A stretch of DNA of 64,000 bases. Origin: Pseudonocardia oceani. GTDB taxonomy: Bacteria > Actinomycetota > Actinomycetes > Mycobacteriales > Pseudonocardiaceae. The translations under genes were made by a program, and so were the position numbers. This document shows positions 1 to 9,012 of the stretch, piece by piece. The stretch spans positions 3,410,001 through 3,474,000 of the forward strand of contig NZ_JADQDF010000001.1 of the NCBI RefSeq assembly GCF_019263585.2, written 5' to 3'. The notes beneath the pieces were generated by a model. The model saw nothing but the letters and a program-made list of their open reading frames with translations, was not told the origin of the DNA and searched no databases. Within the stretch, counting starts at the first letter, position 1. Each line of letters starts with the position of its first letter.

Positions 1-55
1 CGCCAAGGTCCACGCCCCCTACGACGCGATCGCGCTGGCCGAGCGCCTGGCCTGA
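1..55 (+). CDS. 3' end of an unidentified gene (partial)
   Basis: An open frame entering from the left edge encodes a C-terminus reading KVHAPYDAIALAERLA and stops at TGA 53-55. It overlaps the 3' end of the convergent MFS gene by 37 bp. Too little is present to name the product. Confidence 0.5.
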   Translation, partial: AKVHAPYDAIALAERLA

Positions 56-1191
56 TGCGCCACGAGCATCCGGCGCCCCAGCACCATCAGCACCGCCGCG
101 ACCAGCATCGTCACCGCGCCGACCAGCCACGCCGTCGGGAACCCCAGCTGCGCGGCGAGGAAGCCGAACCCGACGGGCCCGAGGAACCCGCCCCCGTAGA
201 CGCCGACCTGCACGATCGACGTGGCCGCCGCCGGCGCCGACGGGTTGAGCCGAACCACCGCGAACTGCAGCAGCCCGGGCCACGCCCACCCCAGCCCGAA
301 CCCGAGCACCGTGCCGGCGACGAGCGCGGGCGTGCCGGGCACCGCGAGCAGCGCGAGCCCGCCCGCCCCCAGCACGAGTGACGCCGCCACGACGGCGATG
401 TGCCCGCCCGCGCGGTGGTCGGCGGCCCAGCCGTGGGCCAGGCGCAGGGTGAGCCCGACGACGCTGCCGAGCGTGAGCGTCAGGCCCGCGGTGCCGGCGT
501 CGACGCCCCGGTCGACCGCGGAGGCGACGAGGAAGATCCCCAGCGCCGACGACGCCGCGGCCGCCAGCCCCGCGGCGACCCCGATCACCGACAGGGCGGC
601 CGTCGCGCGCTCGCCGGGCGCGGCCGGCGTCTGCTCGCGGCCGACGGAGTCGCGCGGGGCGACGAGCAGCGCGGCGAGCGCCAGGCCGGAGCCGATGACG
701 TAGGCCCAGCGCCACCCGAACGTCAGCGCGACGGCGGGCACCGCCAGCCCGGACAGCAGCGTGGCCAGCGGGATCGCCGCCTGCTTGATGCCGAACGACA
801 GCCCGAGCCGGTGCGCCGGGACGTAGCGGGCGAGCGTCAGGTTCGAGGAGAGCTGCCCGAGCACGTTGCACCACGCGCTGCACAGCAGGATCGCGACGAG
901 CGCCGGGTAGGACCGCGCGAACGCCGCCACGGCCGCCATCACCACGGCCGCCCCGAGCACCGCGACCCGGCTCGTCGTCCCGGAGCCGTAGCGCTCGACC
1001 AGCCAGCCGCAGGGCAGCGAGGCCAGCGCGCTCACGCCGAAGAACAGGGCGACGACGAGCCCGAGCCCGGCCGGGTCGAAACCCAGCTCGGCGGCGATCT
1101 GCACGGCGAGCCCGCCCGTCAGGAACACCGGCAGCACCGACACCGTCGTCGTGGTGACGGCTCCGACCACCGCCCGTGCGCCCTCGTTCAT
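19..1191 (-). CDS. MFS transporter
   Basis: 390-residue major facilitator family protein with about twelve hydrophobic segments and a cytoplasmic loop after TM2 with the MFS-A-like GWLVERYG motif. The substrate cannot be read from sequence. It lies 10 bp downstream of the padR-type gene in the same orientation, so it is probably the exporter controlled by that PadR protein, a common pairing in which the regulator senses the exported compound. The start is ATG at 1191 with only a weak ribosome site, consistent with translational coupling to padR. Confidence 0.85.
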   Translation of the reverse strand: MNEGARAVVGAVTTTTVSVLPVFLTGGLAVQIAAELGFDPAGLGLVVALFFGVSALASLPCGWLVERYGSGTTSRVAVLGAAVVMAAVAAFARSYPALVAILLCSAWCNVLGQLSSNLTLARYVPAHRLGLSFGIKQAAIPLATLLSGLAVPAVALTFGWRWAYVIGSGLALAALLVAPRDSVGREQTPAAPGERATAALSVIGVAAGLAAAASSALGIFLVASAVDRGVDAGTAGLTLTLGSVVGLTLRLAHGWAADHRAGGHIAVVAASLVLGAGGLALLAVPGTPALVAGTVLGFGLGWAWPGLLQFAVVRLNPSAPAAATSIVQVGVYGGGFLGPVGFGFLAAQLGFPTAWLVGAVTMLVAAVLMVLGRRMLVAHQARRSASAIAS

Positions 1192-1201
1192 GTGAGCAAC
1201 G

Positions 1202-1750
1202 CTAACGGACGTCGGGCGCCGAGGGTGTCCTCCCGAGCTGCGTGATGGCCCACTGCGCCCAGTCGTGCACCGCCTCGTACTGGCGGACGCCGAACTCCGC
1301 CGCCAACTGGCCGAACCCGGCGCTGCCCGGCGGGATCGTGTCGCCGCCGTGCTCCGCGCGGATCGCCCGCAGCTGCGCGGCCCCGGTCTCGGAGGCGACC
1401 GCGATCCGGTGCAGCACCGTCAGCGCGTCGGCGGGGTCGAGCGCGGAGAGCAGGAACATGCGCAGCACGTACTCGTTGCGCACCTTCCCGCCGTCGGCCG
1501 GCGCCAGCAGCCAGTTGCGCAGCTCCTCGCGCCCGGCGTCGGTGGCCGCGTAGGTGCGGCTGCCGCGGGCACCCTCGTGCGTGACCTCGACCAGCCCGCG
1601 CTCGGCGAGGCGGCCCAGCTCCGGGTAGATGCTCGTGTGGCCGGCCTGCCAGGCGTAGCGGCCGAGCGTCTCGTCGAAGTCCTTCGTGAGTTCGTAGCCG
1701 GTGCGCGGCTCGATCGCGACCAGGCCGATCAGCGCGTGGGACAGGGACAC
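1202..1750 (-). CDS. PadR family transcriptional regulator
   Basis: PadR protein: N-terminal winged helix (SLSHALIGLVAIEPRTGYEL onward, then SIYPELGRLAERGLV) and a C-terminal helical dimerisation part. I place the start at GTG 1750 because VSLSHALIGL is the canonical PadR N-terminus and AAGGTG sits 6 nt upstream. An ATG at 1780 would add 10 residues but falls inside the operator dyad. It is divergent from the carotenoid oxygenase and upstream of an MFS gene. The perfect ATGT-N8-ACAT dyad between the two transcription units suggests it represses both itself/MFS and the oxygenase. Confidence 0.85.
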   Translation of the reverse strand: MSLSHALIGLVAIEPRTGYELTKDFDETLGRYAWQAGHTSIYPELGRLAERGLVEVTHEGARGSRTYAATDAGREELRNWLLAPADGGKVRNEYVLRMFLLSALDPADALTVLHRIAVASETGAAQLRAIRAEHGGDTIPPGSAGFGQLAAEFGVRQYEAVHDWAQWAITQLGRTPSAPDVR

Positions 1751-1774
1751 GGCGAGCACCTTACAGTCCATCGT

Positions 1775-1798
1775 TGACATGTCATTCTCGACATGTCA
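1775..1798. promoter_or_regulatory. PadR-type operator, perfect dyad
   Basis: TGACATGTC (1775-1783) and GACATGTCA (1790-1798) are exact inverted repeats separated by 6 bp. The core is ATGT-N8-ACAT, the published consensus for PadR/LmrR-type operators. It lies 10 bp before the ATG of the carotenoid oxygenase. A TTGACA hexamer at 1774-1779 could be the oxygenase -35 element, so binding would occlude that promoter. Binding itself is inference. Confidence 0.75.
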
Positions 1799-1808
1799 GT
1801 CTCGGAAT

Positions 1809-3167
1809 ATGACCGCCACCGCGCCGCTGCACATGACCGGCCACTTCGCCCCGGTGCCCGACGAGATCGAGGCGACCGACCTGCCGGTCGAGGGTGCGAT
1901 CCCGCCCGAGCTCACGGGGCGGTACTTCCGCAACGGCCCGAACCCGCTGCCCGGCGAGGTGTCGCCGCACTGGTTCACGGGCCACGGGATGCTGCACGGC
2001 GTGCGGCTGCGCGGCGGGCGCGCGGAGTGGTACCGCAACCGCTGGGTCCGCACCGGTGCGCTGGAGGGGCGCTCCATGTTCGGCCCCGAGGGCATCGACC
2101 TCTCGGTCGGCGTCGCCAACACCCACGTCGTCGCGCACGCCGGGCGGATCATGGCGCTGGTCGAGAGCAGTCACCCGCACGTGGTCACCCCGGAGCTCGA
2201 CACGGTCGGCCCGTGCGACTTCGACGGGCGCCTCACCACAGCCATGACCGCCCACCCCAAGGCCGACCCGGTCACCGGCGAACTGCACCTCTTCGGCTAC
2301 GGCGTCGTGCCGCCCTACCTCACCTACCACCGGCTCTCGGCCGGCGGCGAGCTCGTGACCAGCGCCGACATCGCCGTCCCCGGTCCGACGATGAACCACG
2401 ACTTCGCGATCACCGACCGCCACGCGGTGTTCCTCGACCTGCCGATCACGTTCTCGATGGAGCGGCTGGCGCAGGGCATGCCCTTCGCCTGGGACGACGC
2501 GTACGGGGCGCGGATGGGCGTCATGCCGCTGGACCGCCCGGGCGAGGTGACCTGGTTCGACGTCGAGCCGAACTTCACCTTCCACATCGGCAACGCCCAC
2601 ACCGACGCCGCCGGCCGCGTGGTCGTCGACGGGGCCCGCTACGCCGCGGCCGACGCCGTCGCGATGTGGGACGGCATCGGCACCGACCCCGACGGCATCG
2701 TCTCGGGCGCGGCCGCCACCGGCCTGGCCCGGATGCACCGCTGGACGCTCGACCCGGCCACCGGGCGCGCCTCCGAGGAGGTGCTCCACGACCTGCACGT
2801 CGAGTTCCCCACCGTCGACGACGAGCGCGTCGGCCGCGCGGCCCGCTACCGCTACGCCGTCACCGAGGCCCGCGGCCGCTCCGGCATCGTCAAGTTCGAC
2901 ACCGAGCACGGCCGCGCCGCGGAGCACGCGCTCGACGGCGACACGGTGGCGGGCGAGGCGGTCTTCGTGCCCTCGCCGGCACCGGGTCGCGCCGAGGACG
3001 ACGGCTGGCTGCTGACGATCACCACCCGCCGCGACGGCAGCGCGTCGCAGCTGCTGGTGCTCGACGCCACCGACGTCGCGGGCGCCCCGGTCGCGGCCGT
3101 CACGCTGCCGCGCGGCGTGCCCGCCGGCTTCCACGGCTCCTGGATCGACGACGCGGAGCTGGGCTGA
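1809..3167 (+). CDS. Carotenoid oxygenase family protein
   Basis: 452-residue member of the RPE65/carotenoid cleavage dioxygenase family. These are non-haem iron enzymes on a seven-bladed propeller that cut double bonds of carotenoids or stilbenes. The four iron-ligating histidines fall in the expected contexts: AHPKADP, MNHDFAIT, TFHIGNAH and the C-terminal GFHGSW. The start is ATG 1809 (MTATAPLHMTGHFAPV), which matches the usual family N-terminus; the longer frame from 1701 would read through the PadR operator. No carotenoid synthesis gene or rhodopsin is present in the window, so the substrate is unknown. It is probably PadR-controlled. Confidence 0.9.
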   Translation: MTATAPLHMTGHFAPVPDEIEATDLPVEGAIPPELTGRYFRNGPNPLPGEVSPHWFTGHGMLHGVRLRGGRAEWYRNRWVRTGALEGRSMFGPEGIDLSVGVANTHVVAHAGRIMALVESSHPHVVTPELDTVGPCDFDGRLTTAMTAHPKADPVTGELHLFGYGVVPPYLTYHRLSAGGELVTSADIAVPGPTMNHDFAITDRHAVFLDLPITFSMERLAQGMPFAWDDAYGARMGVMPLDRPGEVTWFDVEPNFTFHIGNAHTDAAGRVVVDGARYAAADAVAMWDGIGTDPDGIVSGAAATGLARMHRWTLDPATGRASEEVLHDLHVEFPTVDDERVGRAARYRYAVTEARGRSGIVKFDTEHGRAAEHALDGDTVAGEAVFVPSPAPGRAEDDGWLLTITTRRDGSASQLLVLDATDVAGAPVAAVTLPRGVPAGFHGSWIDDAELG

Positions 3168-3188
3168 CGCCGGTCGGGGCGCGGCAGC

Positions 3189-4796
3189 TCAGCCGCGGAT
3201 GCGGCTCGTCTCCCCGCCCCACTCCTTCTCCCGCAGCTCGAACTTCTGCACCTTGCCCGTCGAGGTCTTCGGCAGCTCGTCGACGATCTCGACGGTCTTG
3301 GGCGCCTTGTACCGCGCGATCTTCGACTTCACGTGGTCGATCAGCTCCTCGGGCGTCGCCGACCTCCCGTCGGCCAGCACCACGAACGCCTTGGGCCGCT
3401 CGCCGTACTGCTCGTCGGGCACGCCGATGACCGCGGCCTCCAGCACCGCCGGGTGCGACACCACGGCCTGCTCGACCTCCACCGTGCTGATGTTCTCCCC
3501 ACCCGAGATGACGACGTCCTTGGCTCGGTCGCGCAGCTCCACGAACCCGTCGGGGTGCATCACGCCGAGGTCGCCGGAGTGGAACCAGCCGCCCGCGAAC
3601 GCCTTCTCGGTGCCGGCCTGGTCCTCGTAGTAGCCCTTCATCACGTTGTTGCCGCGCATGACGATCTCGCCCATCGCCACGCCGTCGGCGGCCACGTCGT
3701 TCATGTCCTCGTCGACGACGCGCAGCCGGTCGGCGCAGATCATGCCGACGCCCTGGCGGGCCTGCAGCGACGCGCGCTCCTCGGCCGGGAGGTCGTCCCA
3801 GGCGCGCTGGTACTGGTTGACCGAGTACGGGCCGTAGGTCTCGGTGAGCCCGTAGACGTGCACGATGCGGAAGCCCATCTCCTCCATCTGCAGGATGGTC
3901 GTGGGCGAGGGCGGCGCGCCGGCGGTGGTGATCACCAGCGGGTAGTCCAGCGTGACGGCCTCGGGCGCCCGCATGATCGTGGTGACCACGGTCGGGGCCC
4001 CGTTGAGGTGCGTGACTCCGTGCTCGGTGATCTGCTGCCAGATGGCGTCGCCGCGCACCTCGCGCAGGCACACGTGCGTGCCGCCGATGGCGGTGAGCGC
4101 CCACGGCGTGCACCAGCCGTTGCAGTGGAACATCGGCAGCGTCCACAGGTAGACGCTGTCGGGCGTGTGCGCGGAGTGCACGATCTCGCCGAACGAGTTC
4201 AGGTACGCGCCGCGGTGGTGGTACATCACGCCCTTGGGCTTGCCGGTGGTGCCCGAGGTGTAGTTGATCGAGATCGTGCCGTCCTCGTCGTCGACGGCCC
4301 ACGGGAGCGGCTCGTCGTTGCCGCGGGCGATCAGGTCGTCGTAGGTGACGCCGCTGCCGGTGCCGTCGCCCGGGTTCGCCGGGTCGATCACGGTGATGAT
4401 CTCCTCGACGGTCTTGAGCTCACCGGCCACCGGCGCGACGGTCGGGTGCAGCGCCGCGTCGACGACCAGCACCTTCGCACCGGAGTGGTCGAGGATGTAG
4501 CGGACCTCCTCGGTGGACAGGCGCGTGTTGATCGCGACGAGCACCGCCCCGGCCAGCGGCACCGCGAAGTGCGCCACCAGCATCTCGGGGATGTTGGGCA
4601 GCAGGTAGGCGACGCGGTCGCCCGCCTCGACACCCGACCCGCGCAGCGCGTGCGCGATCCGCGTGGCCTCCGCGGCGAACTCCGCGTAGGAGTGGCGCCG
4701 TTCGCCGTACACGATCGCGGTCTTGTCCGGGTACACCTCCGCGGAGCGGCGCAGGAACGCCAGCGGCGTCAGCGGGGTGTTCCAGACGGTGGTCAT
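3189..4796 (-). CDS. Acyl-CoA synthetase (AMP-dependent ligase)
   Basis: 535-residue ANL-superfamily enzyme that activates a carboxylic acid through an acyl-adenylate and transfers it to CoA. The P-loop-like AMP-binding motif reads YTSGTTGKPKGVMYHH, followed by YGLTETYGP, the hinge SGDLG/RAKDVVISGGENIS and the catalytic-lysine motif PKTSTGKVQK near the C-terminus. Overall similarity is to medium/long-chain fatty acyl-CoA ligases. Exact chain length cannot be read. Convergent with the carotenoid oxygenase (22 bp apart). Confidence 0.88.
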   Translation of the reverse strand: MTTVWNTPLTPLAFLRRSAEVYPDKTAIVYGERRHSYAEFAAEATRIAHALRGSGVEAGDRVAYLLPNIPEMLVAHFAVPLAGAVLVAINTRLSTEEVRYILDHSGAKVLVVDAALHPTVAPVAGELKTVEEIITVIDPANPGDGTGSGVTYDDLIARGNDEPLPWAVDDEDGTISINYTSGTTGKPKGVMYHHRGAYLNSFGEIVHSAHTPDSVYLWTLPMFHCNGWCTPWALTAIGGTHVCLREVRGDAIWQQITEHGVTHLNGAPTVVTTIMRAPEAVTLDYPLVITTAGAPPSPTTILQMEEMGFRIVHVYGLTETYGPYSVNQYQRAWDDLPAEERASLQARQGVGMICADRLRVVDEDMNDVAADGVAMGEIVMRGNNVMKGYYEDQAGTEKAFAGGWFHSGDLGVMHPDGFVELRDRAKDVVISGGENISTVEVEQAVVSHPAVLEAAVIGVPDEQYGERPKAFVVLADGRSATPEELIDHVKSKIARYKAPKTVEIVDELPKTSTGKVQKFELREKEWGGETSRIRG

Positions 4797-4900
4797 CGGC
4801 GGATCTCCTCAGCAACGGGTGCGGCTGGTCCGATCTTCTGCCCTGCCGCACGCCGCGGCAACCACCGGAACCCGCTTGCCCGCGCCGCGACACTGGGCGG

Positions 4901-5734
4901 GTGGAGCAGGCGGAGATGATCGCGGCCAACCGGGCCAACTGGGACGCGCGCGTCCCCGTCCACCTCGACGGGGGCTACGACCTCGACGCGCTGCGCGCCG
5001 GGCAGCAGCGCCTCGCCGACTTCGAGTACGCCGCCGTGGACGTCCGCGACCGCGACGTGCTGCACCTGCAGTGCCACATCGGCACCGACACGATCTGCCT
5101 GGCCCGGCACGGCGCCCGCGCGGTCGGGCTCGACCTGTCACCCGCGTCGGTGGCCGCCGCCCGCGGGCTCGCCGCGGAGTGCGGCGTGGACGTCGAGTAC
5201 GTCGCGGCTGCCGTCGACGACGCCGTCGACGCGCTGGGCGGACGCCGGTTCGACGTGGTCTACACCGGCAAGGGCGCGCTGTGCTGGCTGCCCGACCTCA
5301 CGGCGTGGGCGCGCGTCGTCGCCGACCTGCTGCGCCCCGGCGGGGTGCTGCACGTCGTCGAGTTCCACCCGCTGATGAACGCCGCCGCCGACGAGCAGTC
5401 CTGGCCGGAGGTGGTGCTCGACTGGCCGTACCTGCCGTCCGGCGCGATCCGGGTCGAGAGCGCGGAGAGCTACGCGGGCTCCGGCGAGCTCGAGGCGCCC
5501 GTGAGCTACGAGTGGACGCACGGCATCGGCACCGTGATCGGGGCCGTCACGGGGGCCGGGCTGCGGCTCACGTCGTTCGCCGAGCACGACGTGAGCCCGT
5601 GGCGGCGGTGGCCGGACATGGCCGCCGCCGGGGACGGCTGGTGGACCTGGCCCGGCGGCGTGCCGCGGCTGCCGCTGCTGTACTCCCTGCGCGCCCAGGC
5701 TCCCGGCTGGACGTCCACTAGCCGACGAGCTTGA
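4901..5734 (+). CDS. Class I SAM-dependent methyltransferase
   Basis: 277-residue Rossmann methyltransferase. The SAM-binding region around residues 50-75 reads VLHLQCHIGTDTICLARHGARAVGLDLS (motif I is degenerate, QCHIGTDT rather than GxGxG), followed by LLRPGGVLHVVEFHP (post-II/III). The form HIGTDT is typical of a subgroup of actinobacterial small-molecule methyltransferases. Substrate unknown. The start is GTG 4901; ATG 4916 is an alternative. It converges with the ferredoxin gene, the coding regions overlapping by about 17 bp. Confidence 0.8.
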   Translation: MEQAEMIAANRANWDARVPVHLDGGYDLDALRAGQQRLADFEYAAVDVRDRDVLHLQCHIGTDTICLARHGARAVGLDLSPASVAAARGLAAECGVDVEYVAAAVDDAVDALGGRRFDVVYTGKGALCWLPDLTAWARVVADLLRPGGVLHVVEFHPLMNAAADEQSWPEVVLDWPYLPSGAIRVESAESYAGSGELEAPVSYEWTHGIGTVIGAVTGAGLRLTSFAEHDVSPWRRWPDMAAAGDGWWTWPGGVPRLPLLYSLRAQAPGWTSTSRRA

Positions 5735-5909
5735 TCGCCGCCCGCGGGCAGGCCTGCACGGCCTCCTCGAGCTTCGGGCGCAGCTCCTCGCCGGGGTTCT
5801 CGTCGAGGATGTACAGGAAGTCGTCGTCCCTGACCTCGAACACCTCCGGGGCGATCCCCATGCACACGGCGTTGGACTCACACAGGTCGAAATCCACCTC
5901 TACCTTCAT
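5718..5909 (-). CDS. [3Fe-4S]-type ferredoxin
   Basis: 63-residue ferredoxin. The cysteine pattern is C-X5-C (LCESNAVC) with a distant CP near the C-terminus (QACPRAA). This three-cysteine layout is typical of actinobacterial [3Fe-4S] ferredoxins that donate electrons to cytochrome P450s. The start is ATG 5909 (MKVEVDFDLC), the usual family N-terminus. No P450 or ferredoxin reductase is adjacent, so its partner is elsewhere. Confidence 0.88.
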   Translation of the reverse strand: MKVEVDFDLCESNAVCMGIAPEVFEVRDDDFLYILDENPGEELRPKLEEAVQACPRAAIKLVG

Positions 5910-5957
5910 GCCGCCATCGTGCACCGGCGGCCGGGCGCCCGTCACCGAAGGCGACCC

Positions 5958-6632
5958 TCAGCGGACGCCCGCCAGGCGGGCCCACACGACCACGTTGTCC
6001 GGATAGGGGCCGGCGCCGCGGTCGAACACGCCGCCGAAGGTGATGAGGCGCAGTTCGGGGCCCGGGGTGTCGCCGTAGACCTCGGAGGCGCGGAACGCCT
6101 CGCGGGCCACCCGCTCCACCCGGTAGACAGTGAAGACGGCGTCGGTGCCGTCGGCGCGGCGCACCGTCACCTCGTCACCGGCGACGACCTCGGCCAGGTG
6201 CGCGAACGGGCCGGCGGCACCGCCCATCCCGACGTGCCCGGCGATCACCGCGGGCCCGTCGGCGCCGGGCGTCGGGCCGCCGGTGAACCAGCCGGTCGTC
6301 GCGGGCTCCGCGGTCGCGGCGAGCACGCCCCCGGCGTCGGGGGCCAGGGCGTCGATCCGGTCGGTGCGGACGCCGATCGCCGGCACCGCCAGCTCCGCGG
6401 GCGGCGACTGCACGAGCCGGTCGACCGGGCGCAGCGGCGGCACGGCGGGGGCCGCCTCGGGAACCGGCACCAGCGCGGGCGCCTGCGGGGTGGCCGCCAG
6501 CGGCACCACCGAGCGGGACACGGGCGTGGAGAACGCGGCCGGTGAGACGGCGAGCGGCGCGCAGCAGCCGGCGAGCAGCAGCCCACCGGCCAGCGCGACG
6601 AGGACGGCCGTGACGCGGACCCCGGCCCTCAC
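5958..6632 (-). CDS. Class F sortase-like protein lacking the catalytic cysteine
   Basis: 224-residue protein: N-terminal hydrophobic anchor (residues 7-30), Pro/Ala-rich stalk (40-80) and a sortase beta-barrel (81-224). The class F features are present: AVIAGHVGMGG (His133) and NVVVWARLAG (Arg219). The position that should hold the nucleophilic Cys (LITC in active class F enzymes) reads LITFGGVFD, with Phe199 encoded by TTC at 6036-6038. Transpeptidation is therefore not expected. The start is GTG 6632, overlapping the stop of the upstream gene by 4 bp (GTGA), which indicates translational coupling. Confidence 0.85.
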   Translation of the reverse strand: MRAGVRVTAVLVALAGGLLLAGCCAPLAVSPAAFSTPVSRSVVPLAATPQAPALVPVPEAAPAVPPLRPVDRLVQSPPAELAVPAIGVRTDRIDALAPDAGGVLAATAEPATTGWFTGGPTPGADGPAVIAGHVGMGGAAGPFAHLAEVVAGDEVTVRRADGTDAVFTVYRVERVAREAFRASEVYGDTPGPELRLITFGGVFDRGAGPYPDNVVVWARLAGVR

Positions 6633-6829
6633 GGGGCCGGGGGCCGGTTGGCGAGCGCCGGGGTCGTCGCCGGCGGCTGAACCGGGACGACGACCCGGGC
6701 CGGCGCGTACTGCGCGAGCGGCGGATCGGGCGGCGAGAAGGCGATCGCCGTTCCGGCCATGCCGACGACCAGGGCGGCGCTCAGCGTGGCGCCGAGCGCG
6801 GCCGCACGCGGGAGGCGGGGCAGTTCCAT
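6629..6829 (-). CDS. Small exported Pro-rich protein, sortase-operon partner
   Basis: 66-residue protein with a signal-like N-terminus (LGATLSAALVVGMAGTAIAF) followed by a Pro/Ala-rich tail (APARVVVPVQPPATTPALAN). There is no LPXTG-type sorting signal, so it is not an evident sortase substrate. It is translationally coupled to the sortase-like gene, and small exported proteins commonly precede class F sortases in actinobacteria. Start ATG 6829 chosen because it opens directly into the signal peptide. Function unknown. Confidence 0.65.
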   Translation of the reverse strand: MELPRLPRAAALGATLSAALVVGMAGTAIAFSPPDPPLAQYAPARVVVPVQPPATTPALANRPPAP

Positions 6830-6997
6830 GAGAGTCGGGGATCCTCTCGGGCAATGACGGTGGTGCGACCGGCGTGGGGGAGCGTCGGCCGTGCACTCAC
6901 CCATCGCGCGCTGTGACCACGCGTTACCCGACAGTGGGAGATCCGGCTCACATTGCTCCGACCGGCCCCGTCCCGTGCGTCATCCGCGCCTCCTGCG

Positions 6998-8875
6998 TCA
7001 CTCCCGTCGCAGCACCGGCCTCAGGGCGTCGAGGACGGACGCGTCGTCGATCGTGCCGGGCACCGGCTCGTCGGCGCCGTCGGCGATGCCGCGCATGGTC
7101 TTGCGCAGGATCTTGCCCGAGCGGGTCTTGGGCAGCGCCGCCACGACGGCGACGTCCTTGAGGCTCGCCACGGCCCCGACCTGGTCGCGCACGAGCTGCA
7201 CGAGCTCGGCGCGCAGCTCGTCCTCGTCGCGCTCGACCCCGGCCTTGAGGACGACGAACCCGCGCGGGACCTGGCCCTTCATCTGGTCGGCCACGCCGAT
7301 CACCGCGCACTCGGCGACGTCCGGGTGGCTCGCGAGGGACTCCTCCATCCCTCCGGTGGACAGCCGGTGCCCGGCGACGTTGATGACGTCGTCGGTGCGG
7401 CCCATGACGTAGACGTAGCCGTCCTCGTCGACCCGCCCGCCGTCGCCGGTGAGGTAGTAGCCCTCGAACGCGTTCATGTACGAGGACAGGAAGCGCTCGT
7501 CGTCGTTCCACAGCGTCGGCAGCGAGCCGGGCGGCATCGGCAGCTTCACCACGATCGCGCCGTCGGTGCCGGCCTCGACGGGCTTGCCGTTCGCGTCGAG
7601 GACCTGCACGTCCCAGCCGGGCAGCGGCCGCGTCGGCGAGCCGGGCTTGACCGGCAGCAGCTCGATGCCGGCCGGGTTCGCGACGATCGGCCAGCCCGTC
7701 TCGGTCTGCCACCAGTGGTCGATCACCGGGATCTCCAGCAGCTCGGCGGCCCAGCGGTAGGTCTCGGGATCCAGGCGCTCGCCCGCGAGGAACAGGTACT
7801 TCAGGGACGACAGGTCGTACTTGCGCGCGTACTCGCCGTCCGGGTCCTCCTTCTTGATCGCCCGGAACGCGGTCGGCGCGGTGAACAGGCTCTTCACGCC
7901 GTGCTCGGCCACGACCCGCCAGAACTGCCCCGCGTCGGGCGTGCCCACCGGCTTGCCCTCGTAGAGCACGGTCGTGGCTCCGGCCAGCAGCGGCGCGTAG
8001 ACGATGTAGGAGTGCCCGACGACCCAGCCGACGTCGGACGCGGTGAAGATCGTCTCCCCGGCGCCGACGTCGTAGACGTTCGGCATCGACCAGTTCAGCG
8101 CCACCGCGTAGCCGCCGCCGTCGCGCACGACGCCCTTCGGCTTCCCGGTCGTGCCCGAGGTGTAGAGGATGTAGAGCGGGTCGGTGGCCTTCACCGGCAC
8201 GCAGTCGGCGGGGGTCGCGTCGGCCACCGCGGACGCCCAGTCGACGTCGCGCTCGCCCATCGCCGCCTCGACCTGCGGGCGCTGCAGGATCACGCAGTGC
8301 TCCGGCCGGTGCGAGGCCAGCTCGATCGCCTTGTCCAGCAGCGGCTTGTACTCGATGACCCGCTTGCCCTCGATGCCGCAGGAGGCCGAGACGATCACCG
8401 ACGGCGTGGCGTCGTCGATGCGGACGGCGAGCTCCTTGGGCGCGAACCCGCCGAACACCACCGAGTGCACCGCCCCGATCCGCGCGCACGCGAGCATCGC
8501 GACCGCGGCCTCGGCGATCATCGGCAGGTAGACCACCACGCGGTCGCCGCGCCCGACGCCGAGCCCGGTCAGCACGCCGGCGAACGCCGCCACCTCGTCG
8601 CGCAGCTCGCGGTAGGTGTAGGTGCGCTGCGACTGCGTGACCGGCGAGTCGTGGACCAGGGCCGGCCGGTCGCCGTGGCCGGCGTCGACGTGGCGGTCCA
8701 GCGCGTTGTGGCAGACGTTCAGCTCCCCGTCGGGGAACCAGCGGTAGAACGGGGGCCGCGAGTCGTCGAGCGCGCGCGTCGGCGCGACGTGCCAGTCGAT
8801 CGCCGCAGCCGCGTCGAGCCAGAAGCGCTCGGGGTCCTCCACGCTCGCCGTGAACAACTCGTCGTACACACCCAC
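6998..8875 (-). CDS. prpE: Propionyl-CoA synthetase
   Basis: 625-residue ANL-superfamily acetyl/propionyl-CoA synthetase. The N-terminal ACAS domain (MGVYDELFTASVEDPERFW), the AMP-binding motif ILYTSGTTGKPKGVVRDGG and the C-terminal acetylatable lysine motif PKTRSGKILRK are all present. SVVFGGFAPKEL and DVGWVVGHSYIVY match PrpE more closely than Acs. It activates propionate (and probably acetate) for the methylcitrate or methylmalonyl route. Divergent from the BLUF gene. Confidence 0.9.
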   Translation of the reverse strand: MGVYDELFTASVEDPERFWLDAAAAIDWHVAPTRALDDSRPPFYRWFPDGELNVCHNALDRHVDAGHGDRPALVHDSPVTQSQRTYTYRELRDEVAAFAGVLTGLGVGRGDRVVVYLPMIAEAAVAMLACARIGAVHSVVFGGFAPKELAVRIDDATPSVIVSASCGIEGKRVIEYKPLLDKAIELASHRPEHCVILQRPQVEAAMGERDVDWASAVADATPADCVPVKATDPLYILYTSGTTGKPKGVVRDGGGYAVALNWSMPNVYDVGAGETIFTASDVGWVVGHSYIVYAPLLAGATTVLYEGKPVGTPDAGQFWRVVAEHGVKSLFTAPTAFRAIKKEDPDGEYARKYDLSSLKYLFLAGERLDPETYRWAAELLEIPVIDHWWQTETGWPIVANPAGIELLPVKPGSPTRPLPGWDVQVLDANGKPVEAGTDGAIVVKLPMPPGSLPTLWNDDERFLSSYMNAFEGYYLTGDGGRVDEDGYVYVMGRTDDVINVAGHRLSTGGMEESLASHPDVAECAVIGVADQMKGQVPRGFVVLKAGVERDEDELRAELVQLVRDQVGAVASLKDVAVVAALPKTRSGKILRKTMRGIADGADEPVPGTIDDASVLDALRPVLRRE

Positions 8876-9012
8876 GTCATGTCCTCCTCGCCCGGTTGCG
8901 CCGGGACTCTAGTCCGTCCTGCAAGATCGACATGTGGGGCGGATCACACCGGGTTACGGTTTGAAACGCCCGCCACCGTGGCCGGGCGATCCATCACCCA
9001 GGAGGACCACCC

